A DNA stretch of 64,000 bases from Mycobacterium sp. 1245111.1 (GTDB lineage Bacteria > Actinomycetota > Actinomycetes > Mycobacteriales > Mycobacteriaceae). Positions within the stretch are counted from its first letter, which is position 1, and each line of letters starts with the position of its first letter. Where the stretch lies: contig NZ_LZLV01000034.1 of assembly GCF_001673405.1 (NCBI RefSeq), positions 124,001-188,000 of the forward strand, written 5' to 3'. Positions 26,786 through 35,874 of the stretch are shown piece after piece. The notes under the pieces are model-generated. The model was not told where the DNA came from, searched no databases, and worked only from the letters and a program-made list of their open reading frames with translations. Made by a program: the position numbers and the translations under genes.

Positions 26786-27685
26786 CTAGCGGGTCAACCC
26801 GATAGCGGCGAATGTGTCGGTGTGCGCTTCGACCGTCTTGGCCTCGCCGCGGGCGAGCGCCGCGGTGGCAATCACCATCACGGTGACCGCGACCGCGAGG
26901 ACGAACACCGTCTCGTCGCCAGGATGCACGGTCTCCCCCAGCACGAACACTCCCAGCAGTGCACCCACCGTTGGCTTGGCCACCGTCATCGTCGGCATCG
27001 ATACGTTCAACGGTCCGCCGCGATACGCCGACTGCTGGAACACCATCCCGGCAACCGCGGCCCCGATGCAGGCGTAGAGCTCAGGGGCGCACAACACCGC
27101 GACGATGCCGCCCTTGGCCGCCTCGACCGCGCCCTTGACCAGCACCGCGAACAACGCCAACGACGCACCGGAGATCGCGGCCAGTAACACCGCGGCGATC
27201 GCCCCGTCGGGCCAGAGCCGCGCGCCGAGCAGACACAGCGCAACAAGCGGGCCGGCGATGGCGAGAACCACCAGCCACGTGTGCAGCGGCGCCCGCGAAT
27301 ACCCGGCCACCGGGTTACCCACGGTGACAACGACGGCCAGCGCGGTGGCCAGTATCGCCGCCCACGTCCAATCCCACCGGCTCACGGGGGATCCGGTCAT
27401 GCGGGCGTAGAGCGGCAGCGCGAACAGCAACGCCGTCACCTGCAACCCCGTCACCAGGATCACCGAACCGAGGCTCAGTGCCGCGGCCTGCAAGCCGTAA
27501 TTCGCGATCGCCGCGACGGCGCCGAGCCGCCAGTCCCGGTTGCGCCACGACATGAAGAACAGCGCGAGGTAGCCGACTCGCCCCTCGGTGACTTCGTGGG
27601 CGGACCGTTGCCGCGCCACGTTGCCGAGCGCCGATGCGTACGCGGCCGCCAGCGCGAGCAGTCCCGCGAGCTCTGCCTTCGGCAC
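26786..27685 (-). CDS. DMT/EamA-like membrane transporter (299 aa)
   Basis: About nine or ten hydrophobic helices, starting LLALAAAYASALGNVARQRSAHEV, with YGLQAAALSLGSVILVTGLQVT and MPTMTVAKPTVGALLGVFVLGE resembling drug/metabolite (EamA) transporters. Loops are short. It is the Rv2729c-type neighbour of the miaA operon and lies 9 bases upstream of the extradiol-like gene, so it heads the operon. A second copy lies immediately upstream (27765-28676). Substrate unknown. Confidence 0.85.
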   Translation of the reverse strand: MPKAELAGLLALAAAYASALGNVARQRSAHEVTEGRVGYLALFFMSWRNRDWRLGAVAAIANYGLQAAALSLGSVILVTGLQVTALLFALPLYARMTGSPVSRWDWTWAAILATALAVVVTVGNPVAGYSRAPLHTWLVVLAIAGPLVALCLLGARLWPDGAIAAVLLAAISGASLALFAVLVKGAVEAAKGGIVAVLCAPELYACIGAAVAGMVFQQSAYRGGPLNVSMPTMTVAKPTVGALLGVFVLGETVHPGDETVFVLAVAVTVMVIATAALARGEAKTVEAHTDTFAAIGLTR

Positions 27686-27764
27686 GCCCTAACCTCCTCG
27701 CACTCTTCGTTCCACGCCACGGTACTGACGTCCGCTGTGAAAGGCTCGTCGGCGCGCGTCGCAG

Positions 27765-28676
27765 CTACCGATTCGACGGCGCTTTCGCAGGCACGACGAC
27801 GTCCTGCCCGGGTCCTGCCGCCATTGTGGCCGCTTCACCGCGAGCCAGCGCGATGGTCGACATGAGCACCAGCGCCGCGGCGGCAACCAGCGTCAATACC
27901 CTTGGGCCACTGGCATTCAACGTCTCGCTGAGCACCAGCACACCAAGCACGGAGGCGACCACCGGCTTGGCGACCGTCACGGTCGGCAGCGACGCGGTCA
28001 GCGCGCCGGCCCGAAATGCCGACTGCTGAAAGATCATTCCCACCAGCGCGGCCGGCAGCAGGCAATAGGACTCCGGTGCGCGCAGAAATGCCCCGAACCC
28101 ACCGGACGCCGCACCGACCGCACCTTTGGTCAGCACCGCGAACAGCGCCAGCGACGACCCGGCCACCACCGCCAGTAACACCGGCGCAACCGTCGTCCTG
28201 GCCCAGATCCGCGCGCCCAAAACGCACAACACCAGGAGCGGACCCATCACCGTGGCCACCGCCGCCCAACTGCCGACCGAACCGCGCGCAGACCCGTCGG
28301 CCGGGTCGCCGACTGTCACCAGCACCGCCAGCGAGCCGGCCAGCAGCGCCGCCCAGGTCCACTCCCAGCGCGTCACCCGGTGGTAGGCCAGGCGCGCGTA
28401 GATCGGCAAGGCGAACAGCAGCGAGGTCACCTGCAATGCCGTCACCAACAGCACCGATCCCAAGGCGAGCGCAGCGGCCTGCAGGCTGTAGTTGGCGACG
28501 GCGCCCATGCCGCCCAGCCACCACCGCAGGTCTCGTACCGACAGCCAGAACAACTCGAGGTGGCCGACCTCTTTATCGGTGACCTCCTGCGCCGAACGCT
28601 GGCGGATCACGTCGCCGATCGCGGATGCCAGAGCGGCGCACAACGCGATCAGCGCCGCCACGTCCACTTTTGACAT
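27765..28676 (-). CDS. DMT/EamA-like membrane transporter, tandem paralog (303 aa)
   Basis: Paralog of the next gene in the same direction: the RQRSAQEVT, NYSLQAAALALGSVLLVTALQVT and TVTVAKPVVASVLGVLVLSE blocks align almost residue for residue with those in the 26786 gene. About nine to ten transmembrane helices. Seventy-nine bases separate the copies, so they are probably co-transcribed. Similarity with many substitutions implies an old duplication and possibly a heteromeric or divergent transporter. Substrate unknown. Confidence 0.83.
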   Translation of the reverse strand: MSKVDVAALIALCAALASAIGDVIRQRSAQEVTDKEVGHLELFWLSVRDLRWWLGGMGAVANYSLQAAALALGSVLLVTALQVTSLLFALPIYARLAYHRVTRWEWTWAALLAGSLAVLVTVGDPADGSARGSVGSWAAVATVMGPLLVLCVLGARIWARTTVAPVLLAVVAGSSLALFAVLTKGAVGAASGGFGAFLRAPESYCLLPAALVGMIFQQSAFRAGALTASLPTVTVAKPVVASVLGVLVLSETLNASGPRVLTLVAAAALVLMSTIALARGEAATMAAGPGQDVVVPAKAPSNR

Positions 28677-28888
28677 CGTTCACCACCCATTCATCCCCAG
28701 TTCCCGTGAACCAGCCTAAGGGGGTCCGCGACTCGTCCGCGCTCACACCGTCGTCGCGCACCAAATTTCAGCTAACCAACAGGCACTGAGCGGCCAACTC
28801 GGGACGCTTCGCACGACAAGCTGCTTCAATACTGATGGGGCACTCCAGTGCGTGCCCCGTGTCGACGGCGCCGCTATGCGCGGCAGGT

Positions 28889-28907
28889 GTGCGGTCAAAA
28901 ACCGCAC
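28889..28907 (+). promoter_or_regulatory. hairpin just upstream of the DUF349 gene's ribosome site
   Basis: GTGCGGT-CAAAA-ACCGCAC is a perfect 7-bp stem with a 5-base loop, ending next to GGAGGG (28908-28913). It could influence translation or stabilise the mRNA of the gene starting at 28929. The rest of the 252-base gap (28677-28928) holds no ORF I can support. Confidence 0.4.
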
Positions 28908-28928
28908 GGAGGGTAGGTAACGGCAGCT

Positions 28929-30251
28929 ATGACGCCTGACGAGCAACCCACTGAATCCCGGCCCATCCCACGGCCGGGACCCCGGCCAGGTCCCAAGCCG
29001 ACTCCACGTCCCCCCGCACACCCGGTTCTGTCGGTGCCGACCAGCGATCCGCACAAATTCGGCCGTGTCGACGACGACGGAACGGTGTGGCTGATCACGG
29101 CGGCCGGCGAGCGTGTCGTCGGTTCCTGGCAGGCCGGCGACACCGAAGCCGCGTTCGCCCACTTCGGGCGGCGATTCGACGACCTGAGCACCGAGATCAC
29201 GCTGCTCGAAGAGCGCCTGACCGCCGGCACCGGCGATGCGCGCAAGATCAAGGCCACGGCAGCGGCGCTGGCCGAGACATTGCCCAGCGCCAACGTCCTG
29301 GGCGACATCGACGCGCTCGCCATCCGGCTCACCGCGATAGCCGACCACGCCAGCGAGGCCGCCGCGGCCGACCGCACCCGCCGCGACGAGCATCGCGCGG
29401 CCCAGACCGCGCGCAAGGATGCCCTGGCCGCCGAGGCCGAAGAGTTGGCCAACACCTCGACGCAATGGAAGGTCGCGGGCGACCGGCTGCGCGCGATTCT
29501 CGACGAATGGAAGACGATCACCGGGCTGGACCGCAAGACCGATGACGCGTTGTGGAAGCGCTATTCGGCGGCGCGGGAGACGTTCAACAGGCGGCGCGGC
29601 TCGCATTTCGCCGAGTTGGACCGTGACCGGGCCGGGGCCCGCGAGGCCAAGGAGAAGCTCTGCGTCAAGGCCGAAGCGCTTGTCGACTCGACGGATTGGG
29701 GCGCCACCAGCGCCGAATTCCGCAAGCTACTCGTCGAGTGGAAGGCCGCCGGGCGCGCCGCCCGCGACGTCGACGACGCGCTGTGGGCCCGATTCAAGGG
29801 AGCGCAGGACACCTTCTTCAAGGCCCGCAACGCCGCGACCGCCGAGCGCGACGCCGAATTCAATGCGAACGCGACCGCGAAAGAGGCGCTGCTGTTAGAG
29901 GCGGAGAAGATCGACACCAGCAACCCCAAGGCGGCCTCGGCCGCGCTGCGGGCCATCGGCGACAAGTGGGACGCGATCGGCAAGGTGCCACGGGAGAAAT
30001 CGGCGGATCTCGAGCGGCGCCTGCGGGCGGTCGAGAAGAAGGTGCGCGACGCCGCCGAGCCGTCCGGACCGGACCCGGAGGCGCAGGCCCGCGCCGACCA
30101 GTTCCGCGAGCGCGCCGAGCAGTACGAACGTCAAGCGCAAAAGGCCGAATCGGCAGGCCGCAGTAAGGAAGCCGCGGAAGCCAAGGCCAACGCCGACCAA
30201 TGGCGGCAGTGGGCCGACGCGGCGGCCGACGCGCTGACTCGCCGGCGCTAG
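28929..30251 (+). CDS. DUF349 domain protein (440 aa)
   Basis: Three DUF349-type helical repeats are visible: [53 protein letters not shown] and [21 protein letters not shown] Pro-rich N-terminus (about 8-35) and a compact domain containing [25 protein letters not shown] (about 43-70) come first. The C-terminus is a charged coiled coil. It is the Rv2731-type gene next to the Rv2732c and miaB loci. Function is unknown. The stop overlaps the convergent membrane gene by 4 bases. Confidence 0.88.
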   Translation: MTPDEQPTESRPIPRPGPRPGPKPTPRPPAHPVLSVPTSDPHKFGRVDDDGTVWLITAAGERVVGSWQAGDTEAAFAHFGRRFDDLSTEITLLEERLTAGTGDARKIKATAAALAETLPSANVLGDIDALAIRLTAIADHASEAAAADRTRRDEHRAAQTARKDALAAEAEELANTSTQWKVAGDRLRAILDEWKTITGLDRKTDDALWKRYSAARETFNRRRGSHFAELDRDRAGAREAKEKLCVKAEALVDSTDWGATSAEFRKLLVEWKAAGRAARDVDDALWARFKGAQDTFFKARNAATAERDAEFNANATAKEALLLEAEKIDTSNPKAASAALRAIGDKWDAIGKVPREKSADLERRLRAVEKKVRDAAEPSGPDPEAQARADQFRERAEQYERQAQKAESAGRSKEAAEAKANADQWRQWADAAADALTRRR

Positions 30252-30844
30252 CTCGAGTCGGTCTTGCCGTTGGGTGTGGGCGGCTGCGGGTCGTCGAGGG
30301 TTTCCAGCAAGGTCCGGGCCTGGCTCTGCGCCGCGGATTGACGGCGCTGTTGCTCGGCGGCGAGCTGCACGATCGTGCGCGACCACACCACTCGCGCCCA
30401 GTGGAACGTCAGCAACAGGATCGCAATCCAGGCCACGATCAGCCCGATGCCGGGACCTGGATGCCCGGATGCCACTGTCTGCCGCGACCAGATCGCCAGC
30501 AGTCCAGCGGCGCTGGCCACCGCCGAACCCGCCAGCGCCACCCAGGCCAGCGACCAGCGCCGGGTCAGCAACGCAAGCATCGAGAATCCGACCCCGAAAA
30601 CCAAGGCGAGCCAACTGAATACGCGCGACGGCAGCGCTATCGCCGCCTTACCCGCGCCATGCGTGGAGAACAGCACGTCCCAGCCGCGCACATCACCGGT
30701 GTGCGGTAGGACGAACGACCCGATGAGCACGAACACCAGGATCGCGACCACCAAAGCCCTTGTGCCCGGCTCGATTTCGCGGGCGATACGACGCTCGGCT
30801 GCCTCGATGTCGTCGCGGAACGCGTCGAACTCTCCCCCGCTCAT
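30248..30844 (-). CDS. membrane protein, Rv2732c type (198 aa)
   Basis: Four predicted transmembrane helices: [58 protein letters not shown] and [19 protein letters not shown]. An acidic N-terminal tail ([20 protein letters not shown]) and a cytoplasmic Gln-rich C-terminus flank them. Starting at ATG 30844 overlaps the miaB stop (ATGA), a better coupling than the upstream GTG/TTG at 30853. No known function. It is probably transcribed with miaB. Confidence 0.83.
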   Translation of the reverse strand: MSGGEFDAFRDDIEAAERRIAREIEPGTRALVVAILVFVLIGSFVLPHTGDVRGWDVLFSTHGAGKAAIALPSRVFSWLALVFGVGFSMLALLTRRWSLAWVALAGSAVASAAGLLAIWSRQTVASGHPGPGIGLIVAWIAILLLTFHWARVVWSRTIVQLAAEQQRRQSAAQSQARTLLETLDDPQPPTPNGKTDSS

Positions 30845-32367
30845 CGCGCGCACCCGAGCGGTTCGGGCGCGGCGACGGGCTGTCCGATCGCGGGCATGCC
30901 CAGGCCGACACCGCTGGGACGCCGGCCGGCGGCGTGGGCATCACCCGCGCGAGTACGTCGGTAGTTCAGGACGTCGCCGTCGGCGATGAGGTGATGCGGC
31001 GCGGCGCGGGTGATCGTCGTGGTGACGACGTCACCCGGGCGCACCGGCTGCTGGCCGGGCGTGAAATGCACCAGCCGCCCGTCGCGCGCGCGCCCGCTCA
31101 TCCGCGCGGTGCTGCTGTCCTTGCGGCCTTCTCCGGTAGCCACCAGTAATTCGACGGTCCGGCCGATCTGGTTACGGTTTTCTTCCAGCGCGATCTGGTC
31201 CTGCAGCGCGATCAGCCGGTCATAGCGTTCCTGCACAACGGCTTTCGGCACCTGATTGTCGAGCTCGGCCGCGGGGGTACCCGGACGCTTCGAGTACTGG
31301 AAGGTGAAGGCGTTGGCGAAGCGGGCCTGCCGGACCACATCGAGCGTCGCGGCGAAGTCCTCTTCGGTTTCGCCGGGGAAACCGACGATCAGGTCGGTGG
31401 TGATCGCGGCGTGCGGCATGGCCGCGCGTACCCGGTCGATGATGCCGAGGTAACGCTCGGCGCGGTAAGACCGCCGCATCGCGCGCAGCATCCGGTCCGA
31501 CCCCGACTGCAGCGGCATGTGCAGCGCCGGGCAGACGTTCGGCGTCCGGGCCATCGCTTCGATGACGTCGTCGGTGAACTCGGCCGGATGCGGCGAGGTG
31601 AACCGCACCCGCTCCAGGCCGTCGACGCGGCCGCATTCGGTCAGCAGTTCGGCGAAGGCGCCGCGGTTGCGCGATAGTTGCGGGTCGGCGAACGACACCC
31701 CGTAGGCGTTGACGTTCTGGCCCAGCAGCGTGATTTCCAGCACGCCATCGGCGACCAGCGAGCGCACCTCGGCCAGGATGTCGTCGGGGCTGCGGTCCAC
31801 TTCTTTGCCGCGCAGCGACGGGACGATGCAGAACGTGCAGCTGTTGTTGCAGCCCACCGAGATCGAAACCCAAGCGGCATAAGCGGATTCGCGGGCGGCC
31901 GGTAGCGCCGACGGAAACTCCTGCAGCGCCTCGGCGATTTCAACCTGGGCGATCTGGTTGTGCCGGGCCCGCTCCAGCAGCGTCGGCAGCGACCCGATGT
32001 TGTGGGTCCCGAAGACGACATCGACCCACGGCGCCTTGCCCAATACGGCGTCGCGGTCCTTCTGAGCCAGGCATCCGCCGACGGCGATCTGGAAGTCGGG
32101 GTTGCTCCGCTTGCGCGGGGCCAGGTGGCTGATGTTTCCGTAGAGCTTGTTGTCGGCGTTCTCGCGCACCGCGCAGGTGTTGAACACCACCACGTCGGCA
32201 TCGTCACCGTCGTCCGCTCGCCGGTAGCCGGCCGCCTCGAGCAGACCCGCCAGGCGCTCGGAATCATGGACGTTCATCTGACAGCCGTAGGTGCGGACCT
32301 CATAAGTGCGCTGCGACGGCAGCGGCGCCGCCGCGGGCGTCACGTCTGGTTCCACCGTCGAAGTCAC
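30841..32367 (-). CDS. miaB: tRNA-2-methylthio-N6-dimethylallyladenosine synthase (508 aa)
   Basis: Radical-SAM methylthiotransferase adding a methylthio group to i6A37 of tRNAs; it follows MiaA in the pathway. The N-terminal auxiliary-cluster Cys are in [16 protein letters not shown] and VGGCLAQ. The SAM cluster motif CxxxCxxC appears as [18 protein letters not shown]-terminal TRAM domain includes LVHFTPG. The start is GTG 32367 ([15 protein letters not shown]); the ORF's upstream extension to 32460 would overlap recX and has no family match. Downstream is the overlapping Rv2732c-type gene. Confidence 0.95.
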   Translation of the reverse strand: MTSTVEPDVTPAAAPLPSQRTYEVRTYGCQMNVHDSERLAGLLEAAGYRRADDGDDADVVVFNTCAVRENADNKLYGNISHLAPRKRSNPDFQIAVGGCLAQKDRDAVLGKAPWVDVVFGTHNIGSLPTLLERARHNQIAQVEIAEALQEFPSALPAARESAYAAWVSISVGCNNSCTFCIVPSLRGKEVDRSPDDILAEVRSLVADGVLEITLLGQNVNAYGVSFADPQLSRNRGAFAELLTECGRVDGLERVRFTSPHPAEFTDDVIEAMARTPNVCPALHMPLQSGSDRMLRAMRRSYRAERYLGIIDRVRAAMPHAAITTDLIVGFPGETEEDFAATLDVVRQARFANAFTFQYSKRPGTPAAELDNQVPKAVVQERYDRLIALQDQIALEENRNQIGRTVELLVATGEGRKDSSTARMSGRARDGRLVHFTPGQQPVRPGDVVTTTITRAAPHHLIADGDVLNYRRTRAGDAHAAGRRPSGVGLGMPAIGQPVAAPEPLGCAR

Positions 32368-32410
32368 TGGGCCATGGTACGGCGCGGCAGCAGCCCGGCG
32401 TTCGGGCGAC

Positions 32411-32938
32411 CTAGACGCGCCGGCGCTCCCGCTCGCCGGCCAACTCGACGCTGACCACATCGAAGGCCATGCCCTGGCCGAACCCGCGACGCGCCAGCAT
32501 TGCCACCAGCCGGCGGGTCACCCGGGCATCGGCGGCCTCATCGCTGAGGTTCTCGCGCCGCAGCTTCCTGCGAACCAGCTCTTCGGCTCGGCCACGCTCG
32601 GCGGCGGGATTGATGCCGCCGAGCACCGAGGCGATCACGTCTTTGTCGACGCCCTTGCTGTGCAGCTCAGCTGCCAATGCGCGCTTGCCTTTTCCCGCGT
32701 TGGCCAGCCGTGAGTGCACCCATTGCTCGGCGAATTCGGTGTCGTCGAGCAATCCGACGTCGGTGAGCCGATCGAGTACCCGGGTGCTGACATCGTCGGG
32801 GTACCCGCGCTTGGTCAGCTGGCCGGCCAGCTCGGCGCGGGTATGGGCCCTCGCGGTGAGCAGGCGCAGGCACAACGCCCGCGCCTGCTCTTCGCGAGAC
32901 GGCTCAGAAGTCGACGGGAGCGGGCAGGGGCTCGACAT
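32411..32938 (-). CDS. recX: regulatory protein RecX (175 aa)
   Basis: Inhibitor of RecA filament growth. Three-helix tandem repeats of the RecX family are seen: [53 protein letters not shown] and [18 protein letters not shown]. Its ATG at 32938 lies inside recA, overlapping its end by 35 bases in another frame. That makes it translationally linked to recA, as in other mycobacteria. Family length about 174. Confidence 0.95.
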   Translation of the reverse strand: MSSPCPLPSTSEPSREEQARALCLRLLTARAHTRAELAGQLTKRGYPDDVSTRVLDRLTDVGLLDDTEFAEQWVHSRLANAGKGKRALAAELHSKGVDKDVIASVLGGINPAAERGRAEELVRRKLRRENLSDEAADARVTRRLVAMLARRGFGQGMAFDVVSVELAGERERRRV

Positions 32939-33956
32939 TGGCGGGCTCGTCGGTCAGCACGGCACCGATGCCGAGCTTTTCCTTGATCTTCTTCTCGATC
33001 TCGTTGGCCACGTCAGCGTTCTCCAGCAGGAAGTTGCGGGCGTTTTCCTTACCCTGCCCCAGCTGCTCGCCCTCGTAGGTGAACCACGACCCGGACTTAC
33101 GGACGAAGCCCTGGTCCACACCCATGTCGATCAGCGAGCCTTCGCGGCTGATGCCACGGCCGTAGAGGATGTCGAACTCAGCCTGCTTGAACGGCGGCGA
33201 CACCTTGTTCTTGACGACCTTGACCCGGGTGCGGTTGCCGACCGCGTCGGTGCCGTCCTTCAGCGTCTCGATCCGTCGCACGTCTAGACGCACCGACGAG
33301 TAGAACTTCAAAGCCTTTCCACCCGTGGTGGTCTCGGGCGAGCCGAACATCACGCCGATCTTCTCCCGAAGCTGGTTGATGAAGATCGCCGTCGTGCCCG
33401 AATTGCTGAGTGCGCCAGTGATTTTTCGCAGCGCCTGGCTCATCAGCCGGGCCTGCAGGCCGACATGGCTGTCGCCCATCTCACCCTCGATCTCCGCGCG
33501 CGGCACCAGTGCGGCCACCGAGTCGACGACCAGGATGTCCAGCGCGCCCGAGCGGATCAGCATGTCCGCGATCTCGAGGGCCTGCTCCCCGGTGTCCGGC
33601 TGGCTGACCAGCAGCGAATCAGTGTCCACACCCAGCTTGTGGGCGTAGTCGGGATCCAGCGCGTGCTCGGCGTCGATGAACGCCGCGATGCCGCCCGCGG
33701 CTTGGGCGTTGGCCACCGCGTGCAGTGCGACGGTGGTCTTACCGGAGGACTCCGGACCGTAGATCTCGACGATGCGGCCGCGGGGCAGGCCGCCGATGCC
33801 CAAAGCCACATCCAGCGCGATCGATCCGGTGGGGATGACCGAGATCGGTTGACGCACTTCGTCTCCGAGGCGCATCACCGACCCTTTGCCGTGACTCTTC
33901 TCGATCTGGGCCATCGCCAGTTCGAGGGCCTTTTCGCGATCTGGGGCTTGTGCCAT
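32904..33956 (-). CDS. recA: recombinase RecA, intein-free (350 aa)
   Basis: ATP-dependent strand-exchange protein and LexA co-protease. Walker [17 protein letters not shown] lies near 68; the region [20 protein letters not shown] and the L2 loop [46 protein letters not shown] follow. At the place where M. tuberculosis RecA has its intein, this protein reads continuously [13 protein letters not shown], with Val where the extein Cys would be. ATG 33956 ([23 protein letters not shown]) is the standard start; the frame's extension to 34307 lies in the promoter. Regulated by LexA and PafBC-type sites upstream. Confidence 0.97.
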   Translation of the reverse strand: MAQAPDREKALELAMAQIEKSHGKGSVMRLGDEVRQPISVIPTGSIALDVALGIGGLPRGRIVEIYGPESSGKTTVALHAVANAQAAGGIAAFIDAEHALDPDYAHKLGVDTDSLLVSQPDTGEQALEIADMLIRSGALDILVVDSVAALVPRAEIEGEMGDSHVGLQARLMSQALRKITGALSNSGTTAIFINQLREKIGVMFGSPETTTGGKALKFYSSVRLDVRRIETLKDGTDAVGNRTRVKVVKNKVSPPFKQAEFDILYGRGISREGSLIDMGVDQGFVRKSGSWFTYEGEQLGQGKENARNFLLENADVANEIEKKIKEKLGIGAVLTDEPANVEPLPAPVDF

Positions 33957-34015
33957 GGTGCTACCTCTCGGTGTAGTCGTTGTTCGGTCTGACCGGTGTT
34001 GGTCGATTGGCCGTG

Positions 34016-34038
34016 ACGTTAAAGCAGCCCTCCGACAA
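34016..34038 (-). promoter_or_regulatory. PafBC/RecA-NDp-type promoter of recA
   Basis: Read on the minus strand, TTGTCGGAG (34030-34038), an 8-base spacer and TAACGT (34016-34021) fit the LexA-independent DNA-damage consensus TTGTCRGTG-N8-TANNNT at all but two positions. It lies about 60 bases upstream of the recA ATG. Confidence 0.7.
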
Positions 34039-34068
34039 GTCGGCATCTGTCGAACGATCACCACAGTA

Positions 34069-34084
34069 GCGAACAAGTGTTCGA
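34069..34084. promoter_or_regulatory. LexA (SOS) box upstream of recA
   Basis: GCGAACAAGTGTTCGA matches TCGAAC-N4-GTTCGA with one change at the outermost base; CGAAC/GTTCG arms are perfect. It lies 113 bases upstream of the recA ATG and about 270 before the divergent HTH gene. Confidence 0.8.
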
Positions 34085-34352
34085 AAGCAAGAAGGCGCGC
34101 CGCTGGCGTGTCTTCGGCGCGCCGCCCGCCCACCGAAGCTTCAACGCCTCGGCCTTGTATCGGCCACCTGCGCCACCGTAGGGTTGTGCCGGTTTGGGTG
34201 CAGACGTTCAGCCAGCAATTACGTTGCGTAGGGTCGCCCAAACCGGGCGCTGTTGGCGCGCCTCTCCTGCGACAGCGCGGTCGCGGCGTAATCGGCGCCG
34301 ACAGCACACATCTGATGCCGGACTGGCCGCGATTATGGAAGGTTCACAAGCA

Positions 34353-34925
34353 ATGGTGGAGAAGAAGCCTGCCGAGGACACCGCCCCGGTTGCGCACGAA
34401 GGCGCTGTCGTCGACCACAAATCCGACCACCAGGGCGAGCGCCCGACACCCCCGCCAATCCGGCCGGACCGCGGACAAACGCCCGATGACGGCGAGGCCC
34501 CGGCCATCGTCGGCGCTGCCGAAGCGGCCATGCACATGTTCGAGGCGGCCATCGAGGCCTTGCCGGACCAGAAGGACGGCAGCTTCGTCAAACGCGCCGA
34601 CGTGATCCTCACCGGTCTGCGCAAACTCGAGGCGTCGTTGGCGCTTGCGGCCAGCCGTAGCCGCGCCACCCCCTCCGTCGTGGTGGCCTTGAGTCAAGCC
34701 CGCCGAAGCTACGCCACCCTGATGAAGCGCGCCGCGCTTGCGCCGTCCGCGTCGCTGGGTCAGCAAATCTACGCCGCTCGGCGCGGGGCCGACCTGACGA
34801 TCCAGGAAGCGGCCAACGGTGTCGGACTCCGCGCGGATCTGCTCGAGGCCATCGAAAACGGCGAGCCGACCACCCAGGAAGAGACCACCAAGATCAAGGC
34901 CCTGATCGCCGCCCTAGATGGCTGA
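34353..34925 (+). CDS. helix-turn-helix protein beside a STAND-like fragment (190 aa)
   Basis: A Pro/Asp-rich, probably disordered N-terminus (about 1-52) is followed by a helical central region (about 55-130) and a C-terminal XRE/Cro-type HTH: GQQIYAARRGADLTIQEAANGVGLRADLLEAIENGEPTT. The ATG at 34353 has GGAAGG 10 bases upstream; ATG 34335 in frame is an alternative. Its last 8 bases overlap the next gene's ATG, so the two are coupled. It is divergent from recA and shares the region with the LexA box. From memory no such pair occurs here in M. tuberculosis. A regulator or DNA-tethering role is inferred only. Confidence 0.75.
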   Translation: MVEKKPAEDTAPVAHEGAVVDHKSDHQGERPTPPPIRPDRGQTPDDGEAPAIVGAAEAAMHMFEAAIEALPDQKDGSFVKRADVILTGLRKLEASLALAASRSRATPSVVVALSQARRSYATLMKRAALAPSASLGQQIYAARRGADLTIQEAANGVGLRADLLEAIENGEPTTQEETTKIKALIAALDG

Positions 34926-35661
34926 GTTCTCAGAGCCGAACAGACCGCCGAGCGTCGTCGACTCCCAAGTCGACGACGTCCTTTCGGCCGATCCCGACGA
35001 GCGAGCCCGCCAACTCGAACTTCTGCGGGACGCGTTCATCCCGTGGCTGGCCACCATCGACGGTGGCAATCAGTACGTGCACCGGGTCGCGCGCTGGAGT
35101 CAGATCCCCGAAGCCAGCCAGCCGCTCGTCGACGCCCTGGTCGCCAAGCGAATCCTGGTCAAGGAACGACGCGGCGTCGGTGACCGCGGTGAGGTGGGTG
35201 AGATCTTCGTCGAGATCGCCCACCGAAGCCTGCTGCACGACTGGACCGAGCTGCATGGGTGGCTACGCGAGCAACGGCACAACCTCAACACCGCGGACGA
35301 CCTGCAACGCTATGCCGCCGAATGGGAAGCCGGTAACCGCGACGCCAACTGGCTGATGTCAGGGACCCGCCTCATCGACGCCGAAAACCTAGCCGACACA
35401 GCCGAATTCGGCGATCAGGTGGCCCACACTCGCGACTACCTCAAGGCGTCGCGACGCCACGAAAACCTCAGGCTGGAAAACGAAAGCCAACGCCACCACG
35501 ACGCGCTGACGGCGGCCGTGAAGCAGCTGGAGACAGCGCGGACCCACGCCGCCTCAGCACACGAGCAAGCGCAAATCCTCGCCACGCGTGTACGCATCCT
35601 TCAAGCAGCACTGGTTGTCACCGCGATCATCGCCCTGATCGCGATCATCGCCGCCCTATAA
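34918..35661 (+). CDS. STAND NTPase C-terminal-like protein with membrane tail (247 aa)
   Basis: Residues about 30-195 resemble the region that follows the NTPase domain in large actinobacterial nSTAND proteins: FIPWLATIDGGNQYVHRVARWSQIP, PLVDALVAKRILVKERR, IFVEIAHRSLLHDWTELHGWLREQ and LQRYAAEWEAGNRDANWLMSGTRL. A coiled-coil segment (about 180-220) leads to a hydrophobic C-terminal helix, ALVVTAIIALIAIIAAL, a tail anchor. There is no P-loop, effector domain or WD40 array, so it is either a decayed remnant or a stand-alone adaptor. It starts inside the HTH gene (8-base overlap). Confidence 0.75.
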   Translation: MAEFSEPNRPPSVVDSQVDDVLSADPDERARQLELLRDAFIPWLATIDGGNQYVHRVARWSQIPEASQPLVDALVAKRILVKERRGVGDRGEVGEIFVEIAHRSLLHDWTELHGWLREQRHNLNTADDLQRYAAEWEAGNRDANWLMSGTRLIDAENLADTAEFGDQVAHTRDYLKASRRHENLRLENESQRHHDALTAAVKQLETARTHAASAHEQAQILATRVRILQAALVVTAIIALIAIIAAL

Positions 35662-35666
35662 CCGGC

Positions 35667-35861
35667 TCACCACTGCTCCCGGGGAACGTCGAAGTCGGCG
35701 CACAGCGCCCGCCACACGTCGCGTGGCTCGATCCCGTCCTCGATCGCCTGCGCGGCGGTGCGCCCGTCGAACCCGGTCAGCACGTGGTCGGCCAACACCG
35801 AGGCGCCGTATGTCGCGCCGAATCGCAGGGTGACCCGTTCGTTGAATTCCGTCAGACGCAC
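35667..35861 (-). CDS. DUF3046 protein (64 aa)
   Basis: Small protein MRLTEFNERVTLRFGATYGA with VLADHVLTGFDGRTAAQAIEDGIEPRDVWRALCADFDVP, the complete DUF3046 family, found near recA in actinobacteria (Rv2738c type). Function unknown. It ends 5 bases from the convergent STAND-like gene. Its start is 13 bases after the stop of the glycosyltransferase gene upstream, so the two are probably one transcript. Confidence 0.9.
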   Translation of the reverse strand: MRLTEFNERVTLRFGATYGASVLADHVLTGFDGRTAAQAIEDGIEPRDVWRALCADFDVPREQW

Positions 35862-35874
35862 TCCGCCAAGCTAC

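Larger units (their letters stand above)
33957..34352. other. recA / HTH-gene divergent intergenic region (396 bp)
   Basis: This gap holds the recA promoters (PafBC-type at 34016, LexA box at 34069) and then about 260 bases before the HTH gene. The right part stays open in the HTH gene's frame back to 34194, so an N-terminal extension of that gene cannot be excluded. No other gene is seen. Confidence 0.6.
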
